Source: Eustoma russellianum
Taxonomy: Eukaryota > Streptophyta > Magnoliopsida > Gentianales > Gentianaceae
Assembly (NCBI GenBank): GCA_036186865.1
Contig: AP025051.1
Coordinates: 19,587,915 to 19,651,914, forward strand
Reading direction: 5' to 3'
DNA: 64,000 nucleotides
The notes under the pieces are model-generated. The model was given only the letters and a program-made list of their open reading frames with translations. It had not been told where the DNA came from and searched no databases. Shown here in pieces: positions 22,915 through 33,196 of this stretch. Both the position numbers and the translations under genes were made by a program. Numbering within the stretch: the stretch's first letter is position 1; every line of letters begins with the position of its first letter.

Positions 22915-23756
22915 GTCTCCCTATGGGCTAGCGTATCTATACACTAGTTGCTTGTGTCATCAGTTGGCATAGGCAATGTTGGTATGTTTTTTATTTCCCA
23001 TCTTCGTCATGCTTACCTGCCTGCTGTACTTGCATTTCACTCATATGCATGTTTGGGTAACTTGCATTTCACTCATATTTTCTTTCTCTGAGTATTGAAG
23101 GCATGACAACATCTTAACCTGGACACTCTTTCGCTTTTGATCCACGTTAGCTTGGCGATTTCTCTTGGTTGTTGCCTGCTGTCGTTTGGCTACGGGCAAC
23201 TTGGGTATGCCTTCAATTTCTCAAGTCAAATTCTTGTTTTATACTATATTTAATTTGCTACATTCATGTGATTTTTATGGCTTTTTTCCGGGGCGTACTT
23301 CATTTGGCTTTAATATGGCGCAAGGCCTCCCATATGGGTTGGTGATCTCATTTCTTTTGTTTCCTTGGTCAGATCTTGGCCAAGGTAACGGCGGTATGTC
23401 TCTAAACCTCTCTTATTTTCTGTCCGGTTATTCTTCTCATGTTTAACTATCATTTGACCCCACTTTTTGATCATTCTGGTGGGTGCATTTGTCTGAGCTT
23501 CCGAGCCATTCCTGGTGAGCAAGCTACTACCTCATGATCCGCAGAGCTGCAGTATCAATTTCACACGTTCCTTCATTGTTTTATTTCTGTTTCGTCAGAG
23601 CAATTGTATTCAATAATTCTTGGACACATACATTTTGTGTTTTTTCGGGAGAGTCTCCCATATGCATAGGAAAGCTAATGTAACCACGGTATTCCTCCGT
23701 CACAAGTGAGGGCTACAAATTAATAAAATACTGGACGGTACCACCTGTCTTTATCT
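22915..23756 (+). other. L-b 3' untranslated region
   Basis: Non-coding. It ends with the family 3' block (TCCGTCACAAGTGAGG near 23696, then AATTAATAAAATACTGG) and runs into (TA)n. Confidence 0.65.
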
Positions 23757-23757
23757 A

Positions 23758-23791
<34 letters not shown>
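23757..23791. repeat. (TA)n microsatellite between two LINE 3' ends
   Basis: About 35 bp of alternating T and A lying between the 3' end of L-b (plus) and that of L-c (minus). Confidence 0.9.
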
Positions 23792-23794
<3 letters not shown>

Positions 23795-24289
23795 GGCCTC
23801 GGTCCCCAGATTTTATTAATTTGAAGCCTCACTTTTGGCGGAGGAAAACCATATTACAAAGCAAATCACGGCATAACAACAAATAACAACTATGTGGCCT
23901 ATAATCTATGGGTATAGCCAAAAAGGGGACGTGCTGTTCAGACTGAATATGATATGCCTCATTAAAATCTTGGCGGGCAAAACCACCCTTGTGGATAAAA
24001 TCCTGCACGAAGAAAAAAGAGTACATATTTATCCAGTCTGAATTCTTGCAAAGAAATCGAAAAAGCATTATCCTACAAAGATCACTGTTGGTATCCAAGT
24101 TGTTGATGAATGTATTGAGCAGTATCCTCCACAAAGTCCAGCATGCACAAAGATAAGAGTGGTAGTTAGTCCAATAGCTTATTGAATGTTGAAAGATTAA
24201 ATTCCAAACAATTAGACAATGCAAATAATCATACCCAACCTGCTTACATATGATAACGTAGGCAGGAACATAGATGCGGAGCATTGGTG
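23792..24289 (-). other. L-c 3' untranslated region
   Basis: It shares about 100 bp (about 23925-24035) with the L-a 3' UTR and the terminal TCCGCCAAAAGTGAGG block. Confidence 0.65.
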
Positions 24290-25670
24290 TCAAAACCGTA
24301 AGTATGGAGTGTGCAATTCTGTGATGCAACATCCTCGAGCTACCAGTGGGAGCCTGCTTTGGTGGCTGTATTGTATCAAGGATGTTGCCGTCAAGCCCAT
24401 TGAAGCTAGATGATGTGCCACCGAATTTGTTTCACATAGAGTATATTGCCAAGTTGATCGCGTGAGATGTAGAAACATGCGCAACCGATCGAGATCCGCT
24501 CGCATGACTCCCATAACCGAGTGTCAATTATCTAGCATATTAATCAGCTCCAAACAATCTGTCTCCAAGATGAATTCATGATATCTTGTAGCATAAAAAA
24601 CCGTAGCATACAACGCCGTTTGAATCTCAGCATGTAAAGGAGATAGACATGGTAACGGAAATGAAAATGCAGAAAGCATTCTCCCTTGTGAATCCCGTAC
24701 AATTGCTCGAGCTGCAGCGGAATGTCTCCCAGCCGCTGCATCAACATTTATTTTCTGTCGTCCTGGTGGTGGTGCCAGCCATCTAACTACTTTAGCTCTT
24801 GCAGTCCGAAGTATTGGCGAAAGATGTGCACTGATTAACGAGGGAAGGGAAGCAGCATATTTCTTCCCAGAAGCCGCCGCACAGCATGTGTATATATCCA
24901 TGCGTATCCTTTCTTCTAGCCGCTGATTTGTAAAAGTTTCATCTCCAATGGTTATTGCAGTATATTCTTTCCATATATTCCAACAAAGGAGATGCGGAAT
25001 CACCACCTTTAAATTGCCCAGCATTGTCCTGTTGGAGGAATTGAGCCACCAACTCATCAAATAAGATCTCAATGATGGACGGAAAGATATCGGCCCATTA
25101 ATCAGCAAAGCATATTTACACCACAACAAGGATATAATTGGACAATGAATAAACATATGATCAATGTCGCCGCTTGCTCTCCTACAAAAAGGGCATATGG
25201 TTGGATAAGCATTCATAGAGCTAGCTTTGTTCTCTGATATTAGCAATGCACCATACCACAATTTCCACATAAACATCTTAGCATATTGGTGAACTCCAGG
25301 CCACCATATATAACGGCTTGAGATTAATGTAACCCCCGCCGTACGACACTCATTATAAGCACTTTTTATGGAGAATTGCCCCTGGCTATTAGGGGTCCAA
25401 GACAATCCTGCTCGATCTTCTTCTACATGGGTCATGCAAAATTAATGGATACGACAAATACGCTTCCATTGTGGAGAATCATACAACATTTCTCTAAAAT
25501 GACCTCGTTGGCCATGTTGGCTATGCATAAAATCCGCCCAAAGCGAGACACGCTGTTGATATACCCACCACATCTTACAATCGTATGCTTTTTGAATTGA
25601 CTTCAGTTGACGAATGCCAAGCCCCCCTTCATCTGTTGGTTTACAAAGCATTTCCCATGATCTCCAATGG
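24290..25670 (-). pseudogene. LINE ORF2 C-terminal region (L-c)
   Basis: From the 5' side it has the conserved EGGLGIRQLKS region after the reverse transcriptase, then an ORF of 303 codons (25435-24524). That ORF contains FSIKSAYNECR, the zinc-binding CPFCRRASGDIDHMFIHC, and RNase H (KINVDAAAGRH; LHAEIQTALYA; ETDCLELI). One in-frame TGA at 24524-24526 precedes the RNase H end (NSVAHHLASMGL), and the frame is also broken near 25440. This is the best preserved RNase H of the three LINEs, but it still lacks endonuclease and most of the reverse transcriptase. Confidence 0.87.
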
Positions 25671-26090
25671 TGTTTATATATATATATATATGCAGCCGTA
25701 TGTGTGTATATGTAGTGTGGAGAAGAACTTTCCATTTCAAATTTGTTGTCAAATGGGCATTTTCAGGCAGGTCACCTTAAGCACTTCATTTAATGAACTA
25801 GTTTAGTTCATCTCCTTAAGCACTTCATTAAATGAACTAGTTTTTTTATTTAACAAAGCACCTGAAAATAGTATAAACACAACAAATGTTTGCCAGATGA
25901 TTTAAGCCATGACGTTTCATGGCACGTTAGTCCAACAATGATATATATAAAACATATAAAGCATATTTACTATGTACGTATGTCATGTAAAACTTAAATC
26001 ATACATTTCGAAAACACGTAACATTTACAAAATGCATTTTCAAATCATTCAACCCATGGTTTCTCAACAAGGCTATCACACTTATGATTG
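25671..26090 (+). repeat. Dispersed repeat R1, copy 1
   Basis: An AT-microsatellite, then CTTCATTTAATGAACTAG duplicated twice, then CACCTGAAAATAGT and an ACATATAA-rich segment. It recurs at 27414-27760 and 35840-36222. It is probably part of an LTR of an undetermined family; there is no ORF. Confidence 0.65.
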
Positions 26091-27413
26091 ATTGGCAATC
26101 AAGATATTCAAAATTAAAATTGTTTTCAGATTTTTGGGTGATTATCCATGTCATATATTATGTGCCAAGATGGCTAAATGAAGACCCAATCATAGAATGA
26201 CAACAAGGCAAAGACACATCACTTGTCCAATCATATCTCGCCAAATAAGCAAAGGTATGTCACAAGGCTTTGAAAGACTTCTTCCAAGGGCATTCAAGAC
26301 ATTTTTTCAAGACCTTTCTCGGCCCTAGGGGCGTGCACCATGCTACAAAAGGGAGGAAGATGATCAAACACAAGACAAGACATATATTCTACATTCTATC
26401 AATGGAAAATAAAGAACTCTCTTCATCTCTTATCTTCTTCTCTTGCACAAATCCTTAGCCTATCAAACATGCATTCCATATTCTGTATAGGCTTCATATA
26501 GACCGCTCATACACGTTCCATACTTGTACAAGGTTGATCAAGGTGTGATCAAACCTTCATCAATGAGGTGGTGGTGATTTTGTTGATTGTTGTTGTGATT
26601 TGCTGCAGAAAGGTTGGGCATTAAGAGTTGATGTATAACTCCAGCCACTCTTGTTCTAAGGTGACTTTGGTGATTAGTGAATACCGAGGAAGGTGTCCTC
26701 GAAGACGGGAGTAGGTCACATTGACTGAACCAGTATAAAAATATGTGTGTTCTTACTTTTCTACACTTTTGCTTTCAGTTCTGTTTTTGCAATGTTTTCA
26801 AAACAACTGAGACAAATAGCAAACGATTTTCAAAAATCACCAAATTTTACAGAGACAGATAAAGGTCTTAGGTTTAATTTAAGACAAGTTTCATCGAATT
26901 TTGATTATTATAAGTTATCCAAACGTTCAAAGTTCTGAGACTAGCGCAATCGGATTTTTATATTGGCAAAGGTTGGGAACATCAACGTGGTTGATGTACT
27001 TTCCAAAGGAATTTTAAAAACTGTTTCAACCCATTAAACTAGATATCTTAAGGGAAATCTCATCAAAATTTCAGATCATTAGGAGTTGTCATTAATTAGG
27101 CATTAATTTTTCATTATAAGAGAGTTTTTCACAGATTGACAGAGTTCAAACAAAAATGATTTTTCAGGGCTTTAGACTTTGAATTTTGATCTGAAATTCT
27201 TTTGACATATAGATAACATCTTAAAGTGCATAGTCACAAAAATTCAAGAATTTCGGAGGTCCAGAATCTAGTCATTCAATTAATCAAAAAGGGGTCTGAA
27301 AACAGAATCTGTTTTCATAAGTAAGTATTGGTCACTAAACGTTTTTAAAAACCATTTTTTCCGCACTCACTATTCAATCCTCCCCCTTCTAGTGGTGGTA
27401 TACAGGTCCAACA
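26091..27413 (+). repeat. Copia-like (SIRE/Maximus-type) LTR remnant
   Basis: The sequence holds AGGTGTCCTCGAAGACGGG, GAACCAGTATAAAAAT and a terminal CTCCCCCTTCTAGTGG...CCAACA. From memory these features are typical of long copia LTRs of the SIRE/Maximus group. The reverse complement is related to 33197-34200. I could not fix the left end or a target duplication, and no internal coding region is attached. Family assignment is tentative. Confidence 0.5.
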
Positions 27414-27987
27414 GAATAGACATTTTCAAATATCTCCTTAAGTACTTCATTTTATAAGCTATTTTAGTTCATCTCCTTAAACACTTCATTTAATGGAATA
27501 GTTTAGTTCATTTAACCTGACACCTGAAAATAGTGTAAACACAACAAAATACTTTCCATATGATTTAAGCCTTAACGTTTCATAATACATTAGTACAACA
27601 GTCATATATATAAACATATAAGACATATTTATCATGCACACATATCATATAACATTTAAATCATTCATTTTAAAATCACGTACATTTAAATCATGCATTT
27701 TGAAATCATTCAAACCTCAATTTCTCAACACATCTCATACACACATCCAAAACAATAACTACAACGTCCTCCTTCATTTCAAGCAAAATGGACGAATTTT
27801 AAGGGTTTGAAAACCTAGGTGTAGCAAGGTAAGAACTTCATGTAAGATAGATTATATTTCTTACATCCATCCATTTCCATAAGTTGTACACTAACTCTTC
27901 ATTTTTTTTAGGTTCAAACCCGTGTACACCAAGGAGGGAGAAGAAGGTATTTTTCTTCCAAACCAAGTGAAGAAACATCACTTTAAG
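27414..27987 (+). repeat. Dispersed repeat R1, copy 2, and unassigned sequence
   Basis: 27414-27760 repeats R1 (CACCTGAAAATAGTGTAAAC). 27761-27987 is non-coding sequence that I cannot assign. Confidence 0.55.
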
Positions 27988-29327
27988 TGAGTGCCCCACC
28001 CGGAACTAGGGTCTTGGCATGGTGCATTTGCCGTATTCTGCTACGAGAAGTACAAGGCATCGATAACATTCATATGCATGTCGACATAAACATTTATCAA
28101 ATCGCAGAAACATCATAAAATGTATAAAGCGTAGTAGACATGCATCATACATAATAACTAAATCCAAATACACCTGAAATGTCATCAGTACAAACATCAT
28201 AGTACAAGTCTGTCATAGCACAAATGAAAACTACGTACTCTGGGCCCATACGCTTCTCACTGATAATCAATCCTTGAGTCATCCTCAACTGTGTCTAAAA
28301 CTAGCTCCCGAGCCTCTACAATATGGTAAAATATGGGGTGAGCGACAACGAATCGCTTAGCAAGAATTTCTGCCTAGGTTCGTCATGTGGATCATGCATG
28401 GTAGACGGTAAATAAAAACACATGCGATGATGTAATATGTACGTAATGCATCTCCATATCACATATGTAATAATAGACAAGATAGATAATAGCAACCACA
28501 TATAGATAGGTGAACTACAGAAATGTAAAATCACAGAGCAAATTATTTTATTTTCGTATTTCTTATTTCTTATGTATCTATTAAGCTTTTAACTTGTGTT
28601 TCGTATTACATTTCCTTTGGCCATGTATATAGCCCTAGTTATGCTCTATAAAGGCATCTTCTGTCGGTTAAGGGTCTAAGCATAGGTCTAATAAGGTGAC
28701 ACGGATAAACATGCGTATGCTCATATGATAGAAAAGTATTCAATGTTTTTCAGAAAACTTTTAAGAACATAAACATTTCTGAAATCATCAGAATAAATAT
28801 GTCATAGCCGTGCATATAACATAACCTGTATGAATGGTACACAAGGCACATCGACTGAATTCCCCATATAGTCCTATGTACCAACCACAAATCCTAGTGG
28901 TCCAACAATGGTGTTACAACATATGTACATAGATCTAACGGTGACGCATTTTGGCAGAGATCCTGGGTCCCAGAACGGTGTTACACTCAGCCAAAACATA
29001 AAACATAACTTCTCCACATGACATCAACCTCTCACCTAGGTTCCAATGTCATGAGGCATACATAACATAAACTTAACACCCATCAGGAGTTGTATCATAA
29101 ATGTTTGCTTCGGACACCCTCACTACTACACCTGACGTCAGTCGGCTCTTCAACATAAAATGCATGCTGTCGGAACAGCTTAATATGTCATAAAATGTCT
29201 CAAATGGAATCAGCCGACGCAAGGCACGGTTTGTTAAAATCCTTTTAAAAATTTTTATTTGATAAAAACATATTGGTAAAATATGACTTGTGAAACTCTT
29301 TTAAAACATTTCACGTGATAAACATTT
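27988..29327 (-). repeat. T-a: diverged long LTR fragment, chromovirus type
   Basis: It begins TGAGTGCCCCACCCGG, followed by a CGTATTCTGCTACGAGAAGTAC stretch, both matching the start of the T-b LTR (TGTAGCGCCCCGCAC...). It shares the GGGTGAGCGACAACG block (near 28335) with T-b (near 36393). It stops at the MULE terminus and is probably interrupted there. Orientation is taken from T-b. Confidence 0.6.
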
Positions 29328-29500
29328 GGGAAAATTACAGTTTCCTCCCCTGTGGTTTTGCTTAATTACAAAAACCTCCCCTATCGTTTGTTATTAGCCA
29401 AAAAACTACCCCGTGGTCTGGGTTAAAATCGCACCGATGGATTTATCGGCATTAACACCGATTGCAATGTAAACTGACCGAAATGCCCTTAAATGAGTTA
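29328..29500 (+). repeat. MULE left terminal inverted repeat region
   Basis: From GGGAAAATTACAGTTTCCTC at the edge through the CCTCCCC-rich stretch. The matching right end is absent from the window, so the inverted-repeat length is not measurable. Confidence 0.6.
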
Positions 29501-30184
29501 TTATATAATTTTGGCAGAAAACCCATTTTGCAAAATTCAGAAAAAATTAGTCGGTGTTTTTGGGAACGAAATTTGCTCTAGGGCAAAGGTGTGCAATCCC
29601 TTCAATCTAGTGCTGGTTTCTGCAACATTTGGTGGCGATTGGAGCATGCAGTACTGGAAATCGATTGTTTAGCAGCTACATCAGATATTTGAGGCTTTTT
29701 TTTTGCTTCGAGTGGCTCACGGACGGAAACTGTAATTGATTGTGTGCACTACTCTTGCAGCTAAATCGGTGCAGTGATAAACTGGTAGTTGTTAGATTTT
29801 AGTTGTCAACTGATAATGCATGTTGGTTTTTGTTAATCTTTGTCATGTTTTTCCGGATTTTTTGTTTTGTTTTTTTATAAATACTGTAGAATTCTAAACT
29901 GTCTCCAGATACTTGTTCATATGCATGTTAGGGATGTCAATTTGTATACGTGTCTCCAGATGCTTGTTCATATGCCTGCTGTAGTAAGTTAATTTACTTG
30001 TGGTGCTGTGTGCATATTCATCCGAAATGTTACGTGAATTGAAAAAATTGCCTTTTACCTTAGTTAATAAGAAATGGACGATGCAGTAAAATGGTTTGGA
30101 CATTTGGAGCAATTGTATTCAGTATGCATGTGTGTATAGTTGTTCGGCTTTGTGATAGTTTAATTGCAGGGGTATTATTTTGAC
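29501..30184 (+). other. MULE subterminal / 5' untranslated sequence
   Basis: Non-coding. The tract before the ATG ends in TTTAATTGCAGGGG (about 30160-30174), which could be a splice acceptor. No other feature is supported. Confidence 0.45.
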
Positions 30185-30382
30185 ATGGATGACGGTGAGG
30201 TATTTGACGTTGACAGTAGAGTTGATGTTGATGAGGAAATATGGGGTGGTCTGGGTGATATAGACCGCACACATATAAGTGATGATGACGTGCATGGTGT
30301 ATTAGGGGGTGAACGCTCTGTATATCTTGATGAGGAGTATGAAGACATGTATGATTGTGATGAGAGTTACGGAGAAAGGGAT
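30185..30382 (+). pseudogene. mudrA-like: MULE transposase N-terminal acidic region
   Basis: From ATG 30185 the frame encodes an Asp/Glu-rich stretch (MDDGEVFDVDSRVDVDEE...). It continues in frame across the G1-c insertion when one GGGAT copy is removed, running to a stop at 32512-32514. Acidic N-termini of this kind precede the MuDR domain in many plant MULE proteins. Whether an intron or an indel links it to the next exon-like segment is unclear, because the frame changes. Confidence 0.65.
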
Positions 30383-30443
30383 TGATGCGTGCAACTCGTG
30401 GGCTCCAACGATTCCACCTTCCAAACGTCCTTCACAAAGGGTT
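30383..30443 (-). repeat. 3' LTR stub of G1-c
   Basis: TGATGCGTGCAACTCG through CACAAAGGGTT, identical in layout to the edge of the complete LTR at 30975. Confidence 0.9.
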
Positions 30444-30954
30444 GGGTTGGGGGTGGAGTTGGTTGGCCGTGGGGTGTGGGGGTGTTTTTAGGGGTTGGTT
30501 GGTGTTGCAAGTAGGTTGGGAAGACAAGCACACGTAGGACTACTAGATCTGTGGCATGAAGTCAATCACAATGCGAATCACAAGATGCATACAATCATCA
30601 CCAACTAAAAGCTTCGGTAGCAACAAGATGATTTGAAACCGAGGTAGCTTTATAGGCTGATGGTTGGACTATTTTAAAGAAAGCTGAATGTAACCTAAAA
30701 TGCAACGAACCCTAATGTGTTCAAGTTTGAACGACTCAAAAACAGATTGTGATATGAAAGGAAATAAAGGAAATGACACTTGAATGATGAAAAGCAAAAT
30801 GCAGCAACTTGCAAAGACTCAAAGGAAGTGACGTTTTTTTTGAATGCAATGCAAGATAATGGCGTGTAGAGTGAGGGGTAGAAGAAGGACTCAACTGAAA
30901 TTGAAATGACTAGACTCAAACGAAAAGGCAATGATAGATGGTGGAATAGAGTAA
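30444..30954 (-). other. Leader remnant of G1-c
   Basis: It aligns with about 2515-2985 of G1-a. Non-coding. Confidence 0.85.
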
Positions 30955-30971
30955 CCTGGGCTCTGATACAA
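30955..30971 (-). other. Primer-binding site, mutated (G1-c)
   Basis: Same position as in G1-a, but the minus strand reads TTTGTATCAGAG, with the second base of TGG changed. Confidence 0.85.
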
Positions 30972-30974
30972 ATT

Positions 30975-32443
30975 TGATGCGTGCAACTCGTGGGCTCCAA
31001 CGATTCCACCTTCCAAACGTCCTTCACAAAGGGTTAGGCACAAGGAAGAAGACTTCCACTTGCTTCCTTAGTGAGTAAAAACGTGTGGATTAAACGAATG
31101 AGTAAGACCAACACTTCAAGATGGTCGTTGATCAGGCAAACCAAAATGGCCCTCCTGGACGGCACCTTTTAGCAATGGCAACACCTTCAATATGCTCAAC
31201 TTTGAAGGATCTTAACCTAGGTTTTTAATGCAAAACCAAGAAAACAAAGTATCACACAAAGTGAATGAAATATCAAGAATTGTTATTCATCAAAAGGTGA
31301 GATTACAACCAGCCAAAGGGGTCTATTTATAGGCCTAGTAGACGCCCCCTTTAGCTTGAAATGGCTAGAGATAATTCAAATAAAGCTATCTAACAAATGT
31401 TTAAATTTGAACTTTGCTTGAAAATTTAAACTAAGATAATTCTAGCTAAAACTTGAAATGCTTGCAAGATGTTATCTTCAATGAATCTAGTCATGTTTGG
31501 TGATGAAATTGGCGTTGGAGATGTAGATGAAGTGGTTGAACTTGAATTCAAAGGCTAGTTGAAGATTGGATTCAATTTGACTTCAAACTTGAATTCAATC
31601 TTTGAATTATGATCCCATCCTTTTCTTATCTCCAAGTTGGCGCGTGGAAGTATATCTAGGCGTGTGAGATGTCTTCACATGGTTGAGATGTTGAATTCAA
31701 ATGCTTGTTGGAGATTGAGTTTAACTTGAACTTGAATTTAAACTTGGATTCAAATTTGAATTGTGATCTATCCTCATCCTTGCTTCAAAGAATGGCGTGT
31801 GATCCCTATCTTCCTTATCCCTCAAAAATGGCGTGTGACCTTGAGATGATAGCTGAATCCTTTTTGAAATGTAAGCCTCAAATTGGTTGAAACTTGAATT
31901 CAAATTATGGTTGAATTTGAATTTAAGTTTATCTTCAAGTTCAAATTCAAGTAAGATATCATGCTTCACTTTAAAGTGGCCGCCCCCCCTTCTTATGGAT
32001 AATGGAGATGATTTCAACTTGATCAAGAGATTCTATCTTGGACACCTTTGAATTTGTCTTAGCATAGACAAACATTCTCTTCGAATATTCTCTTGAAACA
32101 TTCTCTTGAAAGATTCTCTTCAACATTCTCTTGAAACATTCTCTTGAAACATTCTCTTCAAACATTTCATGTACCTAATTTACCTACAAAGAAAAGACAT
32201 AAAACAAAGATCACAAGACACAAGATAAAATTCAAAGAAACAAAGAGTGTAGACGTGCATGTGATACATGCTCAAGTTGAAGGTTCAATGAAATGAACCC
32301 AAGGAGTCTTAGGCTCATCTTGAACATGCTTGTACAAGAAGGTGGCAACTTGGTGACAAAGTTCCCTTGCCCTCCTTCTTGTTATAGGACCTTTGACCTC
32401 TTGATGGGGCCCTTGATCCTCATCGGACCCTTGATCCTCATCA
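30975..32443 (-). repeat. 5' LTR of G1-c (1469 bp)
   Basis: TGATGCGTGC...CCTCATCA, full length, including the U3 minisatellite (32071-32168). The pol-tail frame at 32272-32443 is in frame from the LTR edge (DEDQG repeats, GPITRRRAREL, FLYKHVQDEP, WVHFIEPS). Confidence 0.92.
32071..32168. repeat. U3 minisatellite (G1-c)
   Basis: About six to seven imperfect AACATTCTCTTGA-type units, orthologous in position to 3916-4023. Confidence 0.85.
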
Positions 32444-32448
32444 GGGAT

Positions 32449-32954
32449 GCAGGTGGAGATCAGGTTGATGTAGGAGACGGTGGTCAACATGATGCAGAAA
32501 CGAGTATGACTTGAAACCGAGGGTAGGTCACAAATGGCCTTTGATATGGAGTGTGATCTGCAGGATAAAAAATACGAGCTTAGGGTTGGCCATACATTTG
32601 GGAGTCCACAAGAATTCAGAGAAGCTCTGAAAGATTGGGCTATAAGAGAGGGGTTCACATTTACGTATGTGAAGAATGAAAAAAGTTGAATAACTGATGT
32701 TTGTTCTGAAGGTTGTTCATGGAGGATTCATGTATCTCCAGTCCAAGGACAACAAACTTTTATGATCAAAACCCTGAAGGGAGAGCATAGTTGCAGTAGA
32801 CAGTACAAGAACAAGCATTGTACGTCTACATATGTGGCAAAAAGGTATTGTAACAGGATAGCCGATGATCCGAAGTTGTCAGTCGTTGCCTTGCAAAAAG
32901 ATATAAGAGAGACTTGAATGTTGAGTTTAGTAAGTTTCAACTGTATAGAGCACG
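32449..32954 (+). pseudogene. mudrA-like: MULE transposase: MuDR domain
   Basis: After about 65 bp continuing the acidic region, a second frame encodes a MuDR-type N-terminal domain. It has VGHTFGSPQEFREAL, then the Cys motif and GCSWRIHVSP, HSC, and TSTYVAKRY through an LYRA end at the break point. A TGA at 32687-32689 interrupts it and another frame break lies near 32915. The domain normally binds terminal repeats. The DDE transposase core would lie beyond the T-b insertion and is not found. Confidence 0.78.
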
Positions 32955-33196
32955 TGTAGCGCCCCGCACACCGGCCCAGCCGGATACGGTGCGCCCGCCG
33001 TACTTCACTACAGAGAGTACCAGGCGTCAGTCCATAACATAGCAAAGTCCAGAATAAAATATGTGGACTTTCATGCTTACACGTCGACAAGTAAACAAAA
33101 CCGAGGCAGAATAAAAACTTTGGAAATAAAAACGTCTACGCAACCATCATTAGTTTTACAGCCCGATCATAAAGTACGGAAATCCCAAGATAAATG

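Larger units (their letters stand above)
9613..23756 (+). mobile_element. L-b: near-full-length L1-type LINE, split by N-b
   Basis: The 5' region is at 9613-9776, ORF1 at 9777-10684, ORF2 at 10991-14587 continuing at 22674-22914, and the 3' UTR runs to 23756. The ORF2 RNase H domain is cut by N-b; flanking CTATC duplications (14583-14587 and 22669-22673) show where the halves rejoin. The copy is decayed by stops and frameshifts. The 3' end runs into a (TA)n tract. Confidence 0.88.
23792..25670 (-). mobile_element. L-c: 5'-truncated L1-type LINE, inverted
   Basis: On the minus strand it carries the end of ORF2 and a 3' UTR close to that of L-a. The 5' truncation falls at a TA-rich tract near 25670-25690. 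Its 3' tail is (TA)n shared with L-b. Confidence 0.85.
30383..32443 (-). mobile_element. G1-c: internally deleted Ty3/gypsy derivative
   Basis: Flanked by GGGAT duplications (30378-30382 and 32444-32448), so it is a real insertion. It retains the first ~60 bp of the 3' LTR, the LTR-proximal ~530 bp of leader, the primer site, and a full 5' LTR. Everything from most of the 3' LTR through pol and gag is gone. The breakpoint near 30440 has GGGTT(GGG) in both parent sequences. Confidence 0.92.
29328..32954 (+). mobile_element. MuDR-type DNA transposon (MULE), 5' part
   Basis: The left terminus starts GGGAAAATTACAG at 29328, followed by TTTCCTCCCCTGTGG, resembling common plant MULE terminal inverted repeats. 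Transposase sequence starts at 30185 and resumes at 32449 after G1-c. The element is cut at 32954 by T-b. The catalytic DDE domain, zinc finger and right terminus are not seen. A 9-bp duplication candidate at 29319-29327 (TAAACATTT) has no visible partner. Confidence 0.75.
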
